Program-made: the position numbers and the translations under genes | The notes under the pieces: model-generated | Seen by the model: the letters and a program-made list of their open reading frames with translations, nothing else | What the model was told of the DNA's origin: nothing | Database searches by the model: none | In this document: in pieces, positions 10,033-18,544 of the stretch | How the letters are laid out: every line of letters begins with the position of its first letter | How positions within the stretch are numbered: position 1 is the first letter of the stretch | Assembly (NCBI GenBank): GCA_003254885.1 | Contig: QANT01005846.1 | Coordinates: 1 to 24,508, forward strand | Reading direction: 5' to 3' | Length of the DNA stretch: 24,508 nt | Source: Purshia tridentata | Lineage: Eukaryota > Streptophyta > Magnoliopsida > Rosales > Rosaceae

Positions 10033-10460
10033 AAGGTTTTATATTATATATTTCTTGATCTAATATTATACTGTTGGACTAGCTCTTCGTTTTGTAATCT
10101 ACTTTATTTTCTCTTTAATGTCGTTTTGATTGATGGGGCTTATGCGTGAATATATGGAGCAAAAATATGAAAATGGGTGATGGTGAAACCTGTTAGAAGT
10201 TAATTAGAACAGTGTTTACAAGTGGCAACCTTCTTTCATGCATCCTTGACCAGAACTTCAAACAAGTGGCAACCATGCATATATGCATATGCATTCCATC
10301 TCTACATCCCGGGCCCACTATTAGTTCTGTCATCGATCATTTTTCATCCCCCACACTATATATACGTGCACTCTTTCTTCCTCACTGCACACAAAGCACA
10401 GTGTTTTCTAGCTAATGCATGGTACAGAGCCAGAGACTCTCTGCTACTTCTGGAGAGAGG
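10033..10460 (+). promoter_or_regulatory. Proximal promoter and 5' leader of L1L (promoter copy 1)
   Basis: This block precedes the start codon and ends with the presumed leader. A TATA box, CTATATATAC, lies at 10356-10365, giving an expected start site near 10390. RY motifs bound by B3 seed regulators (LEC2, FUS3, ABI3) occur as CATGCA at 10238-10243 and 10274-10279 and as TGCATG at 10416-10421. A GGGCCCAC string (TCP-type site) lies near 10309 and an ACGTG core at 10364. Most of the block from 10033 to 10430 recurs inside intron 1. Motif meaning is established for seed genes; function here is inferred. Confidence 0.65.
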
Positions 10461-11016
10461 ATGGAACGGGGAGGTTTCCATGGCTACCAAAAGACACCAA
10501 ATGCAAACTCTGGAACTGGTAAACTGTATATGCCTATATTTATATTTCTCATATATATATATACACACACAAGTAATGCCTTGACATTTCCTACATTATT
10601 CTTCTTTGAATTTGTATATATATAAACTTTCTAAAAGGGCTTTTGATTAAATTTTTTTCACGGGAAGGAATCATAATATTAATATGTTATACACTATTTT
10701 TATAGCTTACATGTAGGTCGATGTATCTCTTGTAAAGAATAACACACACACACACACACACATATATGTCATATTAATTTTGATTAATTAATTTTCCCAG
10801 CTTTAAGGGAAAATAAAGCAGTCTACCCCTTTTACAGTTTTACCAACTCTTCATTTCTGGGAGATCTGACTGGTATATTGATCAAAGCTAGTACTCCTTG
10901 CTATATATATATGATCGATTTATCCTTCCATTTCTTACAATGACCAGCAAACATTCCCTTCTTCCCCACCCACTTTCTCTTCTCAATATTATTTATTTTT
11001 ATACACACACACCCAC

Positions 11017-11049
<33 letters not shown>

Positions 11050-11432
11050 TATAGATGTGCAGGGTAGGTTTGAGATCACCGTACCAGGGTTTAATATATA
11101 TTATATATTTCTTGATCTAATGTTATATATTGTTGGGCTAGCTCTTCATTTGTAATCTTTATTTTCTCTAATTTCGGTTTGATTGAGGGGGAAGATGAGT
11201 GAATGGAGCAAAAAGATGATGAAACCTGTTAGAAGTTAGAAAAGTTTTTGCAAGTGGCAAGCTTCTTTCATGCATCTTTGACCCCAACTTCGAACAAGTG
11301 GCAACCATGCATATATGCATGCATTCTCCACATCCAGGGCCCACTATTTCTGTCATCATCTTTCATTCCCCACACTCTTTCTTCTTCTCTGCACACAAAG
11401 CAAAGCACAGTGCTCGCTGCTAATGCATGATT

Positions 11433-11469
<37 letters not shown>

Positions 11470-12926
11470 GCTAGCTTTAATATTTATGCTAATACTGAGT
11501 AGCTAGAAAATCTTTACCACATGTGCGAATATCGCTACTCTGTTTGCTGAGTTAAAGGCGAACTCGTGCGTGACTCAATCAAATACTAGCTAGCCCATTG
11601 GTCCATTTATTCAACGACCCAGGCAGAGAGGCAGTCCTCTTTCCCAAGTTTCAAGTCCCAAAAAAACCACATAAAGAAATTAAATATAAAAAAATTTGAA
11701 GAGCCTTGAAAATTTTAATGACTTTTAATTAATGATCGCATGCATAAAGCCATAAAGACAACCATAAATAGTGTGCTGTTTTATTGACCTCCGTTCCTAT
11801 TTTTCTTCGCTTCATTTAAGCCTAGTTTTGTCATTTTTCTGCAGTCTATTCTCTAGCTTCTCTGCCAAAGAAAATTCAAATGGTCCTTGCCCTTCAAAAA
11901 GATACCCATGTGGGACCGCCCTCGCATGTTCAGTCCTCAAGTCCCCCACAAAACAACATCAGACTCCAGTGGGCCACATAAATCCTAATTTAAAAGAAAA
12001 TTTAATTACATATGTATAGCCATGCATATAGGCAATTAATTACATTCATGTTCATCACTAGTCCTATTCTAGTTACATGTTTATGAGTTTAATAATTTGC
12101 ACCAATCTTATTATATATATTTTGTTAATTGATAATTAAGAACTTTTGCTTCTCAAAAATCAAAATTAATGTCGCATATATGTACCTCTTTACCATAATG
12201 CATACAGTAACAAAATGTGGTATTGATTAATTTTCAGGAGGGCTGAAGCTATCAGAGATCAACATGAGGCTGTCGGAGATGAATCATAATGGCATGGGCA
12301 AGAACACCAATATTGTTGTGAACAACAACAACAACAACCACTCGATGACTAGTAATGGTGATGACATCGAATGCACTGTGCGAGAGCAAGACCGGTTCAT
12401 GCCAATCGCCAATGTGATCAGAATCATGAGGAGGATTCTACCCCCACATGCGAAAATCTCTGACGACGCCAAGGAGACGATCCAAGAGTGTGTGTCGGAG
12501 TACATCAGCTTCATCACAGGGGAGGCCAACGAGCGTTGCCAAAGGGAGCAACGCAAGACCATAACGGCGGAGGACGTGCTTTGGGCCATGAGCAAGTTGG
12601 GGTTCGATGACTACATCGAACCCCTGACCCTCTATCTCCACCGCTACCGGGAGATGGAGGGGGATAGAGGATCCATCAGGAGTGAGCCTGCAGCTAATTT
12701 TATGGTGAAGAGGGCAATGGGAGATCACTATGGCTCTGGGACTTTTGCTTCTTTTGCACCAACTGCTGCTTTTCATTTGGGGCATCATCACCATCAGCAT
12801 GGCTTTTTTGCTATCCCTAATGGTGCAGCTGCTGCTGCTTCAACGTCGTCGTCTCAGGCTTCTCAACAGCCTGCTGGAGCTGCAGTGGCAAATGGTGATC
12901 ATCATGCACATGCACAGTTTAAATGA
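10461..12926 (+). CDS. L1L: LEC1-LIKE, LEC1-type NF-YB transcription factor subunit, two exons
   Basis: Exons 10461-10518 and 12238-12926 join through G|GTAAAC and TTTTCAG|GA to give 248 residues. Exon 1 encodes [11 protein letters not shown], the characteristic L1L/NF-YB6 N-terminus. Residues about 68-162 are the histone-fold domain of NF-YB ([18 protein letters not shown] ... [19 protein letters not shown]). The LEC1-class signature Asp, corresponding to Arabidopsis LEC1 Asp55, is present in [10 protein letters not shown] (about residue 96) where ordinary NF-YB proteins have Lys. NF-YB pairs with NF-YC, then NF-YA or bZIP partners, to bind CCAAT or ABRE-like DNA in the nucleus; LEC1-type members drive embryogenesis and seed filling. 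The flanks are an Asn run (AAC repeats) and a His/Ala-rich tail. An in-frame ATG 14 codons upstream (10419) is possible, but the family N-terminus favours 10461. Confidence 0.93.
10742..10762. repeat. (CA)n microsatellite in L1L intron 1
   Basis: A CA dinucleotide run followed by TATATG. Likely length-polymorphic. Confidence 0.9.
11003..11049. repeat. Compound (CA)n/(CCCA) microsatellite in L1L intron 1
   Basis: CA repeats interrupted by CCCA units, then a long pure CA run ending in CATATAG. It lies about 40 bp before the second promoter copy. Confidence 0.9.
11087..11430 (+). promoter_or_regulatory. Second copy of the L1L promoter, inside intron 1
   Basis: The block follows 10033-10430 in order: TATATTTCTTGATCTAAT, then GAAACCTGTTAGAAGTTA, CAAGTGGCAA, TCTTTCATGCATC, CAAGTGGCAACCATGCATAT, GGGCCCACTA and the CACAAAGCA...TAATGCATG end, with substitutions and small deletions. 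RY motifs are kept or increased: CATGCA at 11269, 11306 and 11318, TGCATG at 11316 and 11424. The TATA segment of copy 1 (TATATATACGTGCA) is deleted here, leaving CCCACACTCTTTC. Exon 1 has no recognisable copy after it. It may act as an intronic enhancer or be a relic. Confidence 0.8.
11435..11465. repeat. (CT)n microsatellite in L1L intron 1
   Basis: A CT run directly after the duplicated promoter, at the place where copy 1 continues into the exon 1 leader. Confidence 0.9.
11466..12237 (+). promoter_or_regulatory. Distal part of L1L intron 1 with possible regulatory motifs
   Basis: It contains TGACTCA at 11571-11577 (GCN4-like bZIP motif of seed storage genes), CCCATTGG near 11594 (inverted CCAAT), an ATAAATA TATA-like string near 11764 and a GC-richer block at 11880-11980 with CATGTGGGACC. 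The intron ends with ATTAATTTTCAG. Motif calls are by eye; function is inference. Confidence 0.3.
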
Positions 12927-14756
12927 AATCACTATTAGTATTGTGGTCAAATAATTAGAACGCACGCAGTTTTAATTTGTTGGATTTGGTCTTGTTCTGG
13001 TACTATCTAATCTGCTTGATACATTTAATTAACTCTTTTATTCATCATTTTCCCTAGATTTTCTATGCTATATATGGAAGCCAGATGATGAAAACTAAAA
13101 ATCTCTTTAAGTTTAAACAAGCTTTAAAAGCAGTTGCATTATCGACATGGAAAACATTGCAAAGTGGAATTTTCATAATTTCATTTATTTATTTTCTCTG
13201 GTGCCCTATTGCCTCTGGATCAGCCATAAGAAAACTATAAATTGCAAAACCTTTTTCTTCCTTAAGTTGATAGGAAACTAAAACTCGCAAAACTAGCCAA
13301 CTAGCGGTGCCAATTTTTGTGTAAAACATATTTTTGATATTTTTGTTTTGGCCCCAAATTTTGGTTGGAGCTTCCATTTGGATTGGATTTTACCCAATCG
13401 ACTCATAACCGATTAAATTTTTTAGTTTTGGTAATTCAATTTTTTCTAAATTCAAAAATAAAAAATACTTAAAAAATTTACTTTTCTTTCAATAAATTTC
13501 AAAAAAAAAATTTGAATTTTAACGATTACTGAATAATTGTTATTGAAGATAAAAACTTAATCAATATTTAAAGAAAACTGAAATATTTATCGAAATTACC
13601 GACTTATTAGCAAATTATACATATATTCATATTAATTTATAAGTTTATATACTTGTATAAAATAATATAATACCATTAACACTAATGCTAATATCGTAAG
13701 AATAGTATTATTGTATATATTACTATTACTATAGCATAGCATTCCATGTAACTGGGCCAACCCATGAGCAGCTCGATCTATTACACATACGAGATCAAAA
13801 TTGTCAGCTTTAGTACATAGAAAGTAAATTTTTACCAGGAAACTAGAAATATATAATTGGTTACAACATTAAAAAAAAAAAAAGGTGACTTTTTTTAATA
13901 GTTCAGTTAAAAAATTAAGCTGATAAGCCAACCCACTTGTTATAAGAAATTTCAGCCCAATTCACTTATGAGAATCGCATGACACAGGAGTTATCGAGCA
14001 CTCGATGAACAACATGTACCGAGTGCATGGCACTGTTCACTGTGCGCTCAAAAATTACCATTGTGAGAAAGTGACAATTATTGCCATTGTGCCAGTAGCT
14101 ATTTGAATTGTTAAAAATACCTATGCTATATTGTTATTAATTGCCACTGTATTACATAGTAATATTGCCACTATCAGAACATTTATAGACTTATTTGTAC
14201 AAGGTAGACGTATTTATTATTGTAGCTTCTTATGTGAGTTTGTTTATGATTAAAGGTTGTAAAATGAACTTTAATTAAAGTAATTTACTTTTCAAACCAT
14301 GTAGGGGATCATGAAGCTGCTGAACAAATGAATCGTTGGATCTAGTGGTGAACTTTGCATACTGAAAATTTGACTTGCTTCTATATATTAGCTTGTGTAA
14401 TATAATCCTTCATATCGGTGGTTGTGATCCTGAGTTTGTGTTACTATGTTATGTTATGTGCCTGTGTTTGTATTCGTCTGTTTGTGTTATTGTGCTTTTG
14501 TTCCTGTTGTCTGTTTGTGTTCCTCTCATTATGTTATACCAAGCGACTCTTGTTGTGGTTATCATTAGATCTAAAAGAAATTCTACTGATAAAAAAAGCA
14601 AAGGGAAAAAAAATCCTTTATGACTTTATACTGATATGAACTTATAGTCTACAAACTTCAATTTATACATATGTAAGTGTAGGAATATACAGAGTTCTTG
14701 TTTTGTAATAATTGACAAGATGTATAAAAGTATAAGACTTGCAACCTCTAATTGGT
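12927..14756. other. L1L 3' flank and intergenic DNA
   Basis: This 1.8-kb stretch holds the L1L 3' UTR (end undefined), then AT-rich DNA. The part near 13380-13620, with AACCGATTAAATTTTT and long A/T runs, looks like a degenerate interspersed repeat. A T/G-rich stretch (TGTTTGTGTTATTGTG) lies at 14430-14530. The short frames here have no recognisable domain. Confidence 0.4.
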
Positions 14757-16328
14757 TCAGCTCGTTCCATTTGGAGACTCGACCCAGCTACCTGCATTCT
14801 GCTTTTGAACGCCCTTCTGTTTCATAATTTTCCTAAACTCGAGTGCACTGTCCCATACTCCTCTTTCGCCATGAATCTTTGAAAGTGTTGAATATATTGC
14901 AGGATGGCCATTTTTCAGTTTGTCAATTTCCTTAGCAGCAAACTCACCAAGTTGCAGACTTGAATGCACGCCACAAGCACCAAGCAACGCACCCCAGACA
15001 ACCACATCTGGCTGAAACGGCATCCCTTGTATCAACTTCTCTGCTTCCTCTAACTCACCTGCTCTGCCATAGAGGTCAACCATGCAAGCATAATGCTCCA
15101 CCTCTGGTTCGATTCTGAACTTTTCCTTCATGGAGTTGAAGAGCTTTTCCCCTTTTGCAACCATCCCACCATGCCCACAAGCTGATAAGACATTTACGAA
15201 TGTAACTTCATCAGGCCTAACACCATTCTTGGTCATTCTCTCAAACTCCTCCACTGCTCTTGTTCCTAGTCCATGCCTGGCATAACCTCCAATAATTGAA
15301 TTCCATGTCACCAAATTTTTCTTTGGCATTGATCCAAATACACAATATGCTGCATTGATGTCCCCGCATTTCGCATACATATCAACAAGCGAGGTTGACA
15401 AGATAACATCCTCCGTTATACCAGACTTCAAGATGCTTGAGTGAACTTGCTGACCCAGGATTAATGAAGAACAACCAGCACATGCATCCAGCACACTTGA
15501 AAACGTAAAATGATTTGGCAGAGTCCCTGTTTTCAACATAAAGAGGAAAAGATCCAAAGCTTCTTGAAATTTCTGATTCTTCACATACCCACTGACCATA
15601 ACAGTCCATGAAACCACATTCTTTTCACTCATTCTGTTGAAAACAGAGCGAGCTTGGTTGATCCTCTTATTGTTGATATACCCATTCACCAAACTAGTCC
15701 AAGAAACTATATTCCTCTCCTGCATGGCATCAAAAACTCTTTGGGCCTCATGGATGCACCCCAATTCCATGTAACTTGAAACCAATGCATTCCAAGAGGA
15801 GACATCCTTCACCAAAATCTCATCAAACACTCTGCCTAAAGCTACTCGATCCCCTGCATTTGCGTACCCTTTCATCAGTGCTGACCCAACAAACACACCT
15901 GAGCTGAATGCCAAACGGACTACGAAAGCATGAACCTGCGAGACCAAAACATTAAACACCGTGCGCAAGAAGGCACTGAGCACTATCGAGATGGTATACT
16001 CATTGGGTCTATACCCATCTCTTATCATTTGCAAGAAACATCGACTCACCCCATTTGGGTTTTTTGTTTTCTGCAACCCCGACAACATGGTGTTCCATGA
16101 AACGACGTCTTTCACAAGCATATGATCGAACAGGTCCTGGGCAATTCGTATTTGCCCATTTCTCATGCGTGCAGCAATCATTCTATTCCATGACACAGTG
16201 TTCTGGGGTGTTGGGTTTGGATCAGAAAACGGACTTGAATGGTCTAAGCCATGAGTGAAACTGGCCGTTGAGAGTGTACAAAACTGGCGGTGAGTTGATA
16301 GAAAGAGGGTTCTCTCCGACCTGCGCAT
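14757..16328 (-). CDS. PLS-class pentatricopeptide repeat protein, E subgroup, intronless
   Basis: A 523-residue single-exon protein. The frame stays open for four codons further upstream but begins there with TTG; the first ATG is at 16328 (MRRSERTLF), followed by an Arg/Ser/Thr-rich segment typical of mitochondrial or plastid presequences. From about residue 43 to 441 there are roughly twelve tandem PPR motifs in P, L and S types, such as VVSWNTMLSG, IVSWTSLVNGY, VVSWTVMVSGY, LVDMYAKCG and MVDLYGRAGE. The C-terminus has the E domain (VVVWGALLGACGVHSS, then AGSWVE) and stops without E+ or DYW domains. PLS-class PPR proteins bind single-stranded organelle RNA, mostly to specify C-to-U editing sites; E-class members are thought to need a separate DYW protein for deamination. 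The RNA target is not known. Confidence 0.92.
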   Translation of the reverse strand: MRRSERTLFLSTHRQFCTLSTASFTHGLDHSSPFSDPNPTPQNTVSWNRMIAARMRNGQIRIAQDLFDHMLVKDVVSWNTMLSGLQKTKNPNGVSRCFLQMIRDGYRPNEYTISIVLSAFLRTVFNVLVSQVHAFVVRLAFSSGVFVGSALMKGYANAGDRVALGRVFDEILVKDVSSWNALVSSYMELGCIHEAQRVFDAMQERNIVSWTSLVNGYINNKRINQARSVFNRMSEKNVVSWTVMVSGYVKNQKFQEALDLFLFMLKTGTLPNHFTFSSVLDACAGCSSLILGQQVHSSILKSGITEDVILSTSLVDMYAKCGDINAAYCVFGSMPKKNLVTWNSIIGGYARHGLGTRAVEEFERMTKNGVRPDEVTFVNVLSACGHGGMVAKGEKLFNSMKEKFRIEPEVEHYACMVDLYGRAGELEEAEKLIQGMPFQPDVVVWGALLGACGVHSSLQLGEFAAKEIDKLKNGHPAIYSTLSKIHGERGVWDSALEFRKIMKQKGVQKQNAGSWVESPNGTS

Positions 16329-16498
16329 GGCGCTAGTCAACTAAAATGTCGATTAACTGATTTGTCTCTGAATTCTATCCAAGCATAAGATTTCTTAGCT
16401 AAGGCTTTTGATCTGGAAATAAAATGGGGTTTCTAAGTTTCATATCTGAACAAGAAGAAGGAGGAATTTGAGTAGGTTGCAGGCAGTGTTTTTTGGTT
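16329..16498 (-). promoter_or_regulatory. Immediate 5' flank of the PPR gene
   Basis: Short upstream region between the PPR start and the inverted-repeat arm. No clear TATA box. Because it is so short, the PPR promoter probably includes part of the repeat arm beginning at 16499 (inference). Confidence 0.3.
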
Positions 16499-16770
16499 CT
16501 CATATGATCTCAGAACAGCCACGAACATACTTCCCATATGCTTCATCTCTGTTCTCTATTTAGCGGATGGACAGACCCAAAAAAAGAAGATAAACAGCAG
16601 ATGATCGACATAAACCTTTGAATCTGTATAAATTTTCAGATTGCTTATTATACGTTCGTTCACTTATGGATTTTAATAGAATTATATAGATTTTAATGGA
16701 CATAAAATTTTGGATTTTTGCAAATTTTAGGAATTTTAGTGAAATTTGATAGAATCCATAAGATTTAACA
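16499..16770 (+). repeat. Left arm of a long inverted repeat (partner 23250-23545)
   Basis: The outer end CTCATATGATCTCAGAACAG is matched in inverted form by CTAAGATCATATGAG at the right arm. The match runs through CATCTCTGTTCTCTATTTAG, CAGCAGATGATCGAC and GTTCACTTATGGATTTTAAT to AATCCATAAGATTTAA. The outer half matches closely; the AT-rich inner half has more gaps. It lies in the upstream region of the PPR gene. Confidence 0.85.
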
Positions 16771-16881
16771 GGACGTAGTATTGCATTTTAAAAATTTGTG
16801 TTGGATAATTTGGATTTCAATAAATTTTCAAGATAAAAAATGGGTTTGGGTCTGCTGATCTCTTTCTTGGTCAGCTGGGAT

Positions 16882-17298
16882 TAGGGATCATGACGGGGCG
16901 CGCCGAGGTCGGGTTTGCCAATGTCATCTCCGTTCCGTTGGGTATACGGGGTCCTCGTCGAGTATGTGGGGCTGCATATATATTTTTTTAAATTTGTTTT
17001 TTTTAATTAAAATAATACTAAATCAATACAAATATATAATATAATATAGATGAACTAACATACAAATATTACATTAAAATATTATTAAATTATATTATAA
17101 CACTATTAAATTTAAAAAATTAATAAAAATTATAATATAAAATTAAAATGTAATTATAAAATTAATATTATAAAATATATTTATTAAATTAAACGAGTAT
17201 ACGGGGCAGAGTAGAGTAGAGAGTGATATTACCATACCCGCTTAATCGAAGTGGGGCTCCGCAGAATTTGGCTGGTACCAGAATTATTGCCATCCCTA
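16882..17298. mobile_element. Non-autonomous hAT element (Ac-like ends) with 8-bp target duplication
   Basis: The left end begins TAGGGATCATGACG; the right end, read inverted, begins TAGGGATGGCAATAAT. The CAGGGATG/TAGGGATG start is the known Ac/Ds-type hAT terminal motif. The flanks are GCTGGGAT on the left and ACTGGGAT on the right, a 7/8 match to an 8-bp duplication. The core is AT-rich and has no transposase. Confidence 0.7.
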
Positions 17299-17496
17299 AC
17301 TGGGATCGAAGCCTTTTCACCACAAGCCCATTGTAGAGACATAAATTATGCATCAAGTGTCCAAACCATAAAAAGGCAAAAATCTCCCATTTCCACATAG
17401 ATTATTACGGAATTAATAGTATTTATTACTAAATATTATTTATTGAATATAGACCTAGTACAAACCATATATGAAGCAATGAAGCATAGGTGGTAT

Positions 17497-18168
17497 CAGT
17501 GGCAGACCCACGTTGGGAGGTAGGGGGTCGGGCGACCCCCCGGACGCTGGAGGTTTAAGGCTGGAACCACCTTTCTCAGCCACCGTTGACCCCCCTAACT
17601 TCTGGCTAGTGACCCCTCGCTGCCCAGTCGCCCACCAGGTGTTTGATAAAAAGCTTGAGTGGGAATTGGGAGGTGGGAACGCTGGAGCAGTGGACTGAGC
17701 TAGCGCTATGAAACTTGCTTCCATGTTCAGAAAACCAACAGATACCATTTAAGAATTCTTTTAGATTTAAATACTAATTTTGTAAAAAGCTGATACCTTC
17801 GTAAAATCCTTTACTTTCCTATTTTACCCTTTTGCTATGCACTCATATTAGTCTCATACTGGTTTATATTGTTCCTGCCATGACTATTATCAACTTACCT
17901 TGGTTGCCATAACTATTATCAACTTTACACTTCTTTTATTTTTTATAATTATTTTTTATTTTTTAAGTTTATAGCCTAACTAGAACCAAATTCGACCAAA
18001 CCCAAGTTGTGATTCCCAACCAAACCCAAAATTCCCAATACTCAACTCGCCAACAAGTACTCCTTGTCCTCAGGACAACCCCCCCAAATCACATTTCGCC
18101 GCCGCGGGTCACTTGCTCACTACCACCCACCATGACCCCCCAAGTAAAAGATCCTGGATCCGCCACTG
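17497..18168. mobile_element. Non-autonomous hAT element with perfect 8-bp target duplication GGTGGTAT
   Basis: Left end CAGTGGCAGACCCACG; right end GGATCCGCCACTG, which inverted reads CAGTGGCGGATCC. Both ends are directly flanked by GGTGGTAT (17489-17496 and 18169-18176), an exact 8-bp duplication as hAT transposases make. Subterminal regions are GC-rich with strings such as GGGGGTCGGGCGACCCCCC; the middle is AT-rich. The 672-bp body has no transposase domain; reading frames inside it are not called as genes. Confidence 0.85.
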
Positions 18169-18176
18169 GGTGGTAT

Positions 18177-18544
18177 TGTGGTATGCATCTCACACCTCTG
18201 TGCTAAGTGTTGGAAGTCCAAAGGACACCCGCAGAAAAATCTTAACTGTCAGTATTACTTGAATAAATGACTGTCCATTTACATTACCATATCCAGGTCC
18301 ACCGTAAAAAATGGTGTTGTCACTGAAACTGTTCATTTACTTTAATCAATACATGAGAATTCCAAAAAAAAAAAAGGTTGCGTTTTGCTAAACGTTTAGA
18401 AGCTCAAAGAACACCTTAATTACTATTGAAAAGAGAGACCCTTCATTTACTTCAATTAATTGAAAGTTTGATGTATGTTTGAATTCCAAAGCATAAATGT
18501 TTCAATAGTCCAGAGGTGTTGTTGCACGATAAATAGCCAGCTCC
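18177..18544 (+). promoter_or_regulatory. 5' flank of the dynamin gene, with a short degenerate repeat
   Basis: The string CTG/CCC-TTCATTTAC and neighbours recur at about 18270, 18329 and 18439 (with AATTCCAAA following the last two), suggesting a decayed tandem repeat of about 60-110 bp. There is an A12 run near 18364. No clear TATA box. Promoter role is positional. Confidence 0.35.

Noticed and set aside
10898..11155. Pro/Thr/His repeat frame across the CA microsatellite
   Set aside because: The microsatellite produces the repeat peptide; it lies inside the L1L intron.
12284..12800. Minus-strand frames of 103 and 120 codons opposite L1L exon 2
   Set aside because: Shadow frames of a strongly conserved coding exon on the other strand.
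17455..17748. Frames over the hAT element with Pro/Gly-rich peptides
   Set aside because: They start or end across transposon boundaries and consist of GC-rich subterminal repeats; no domain.
17497..18168. Idea that the GGGGG/CCCCC palindromes mark a riboswitch or terminator
   Set aside because: The sequence lies between clear hAT ends with an 8-bp duplication, which explains it better.
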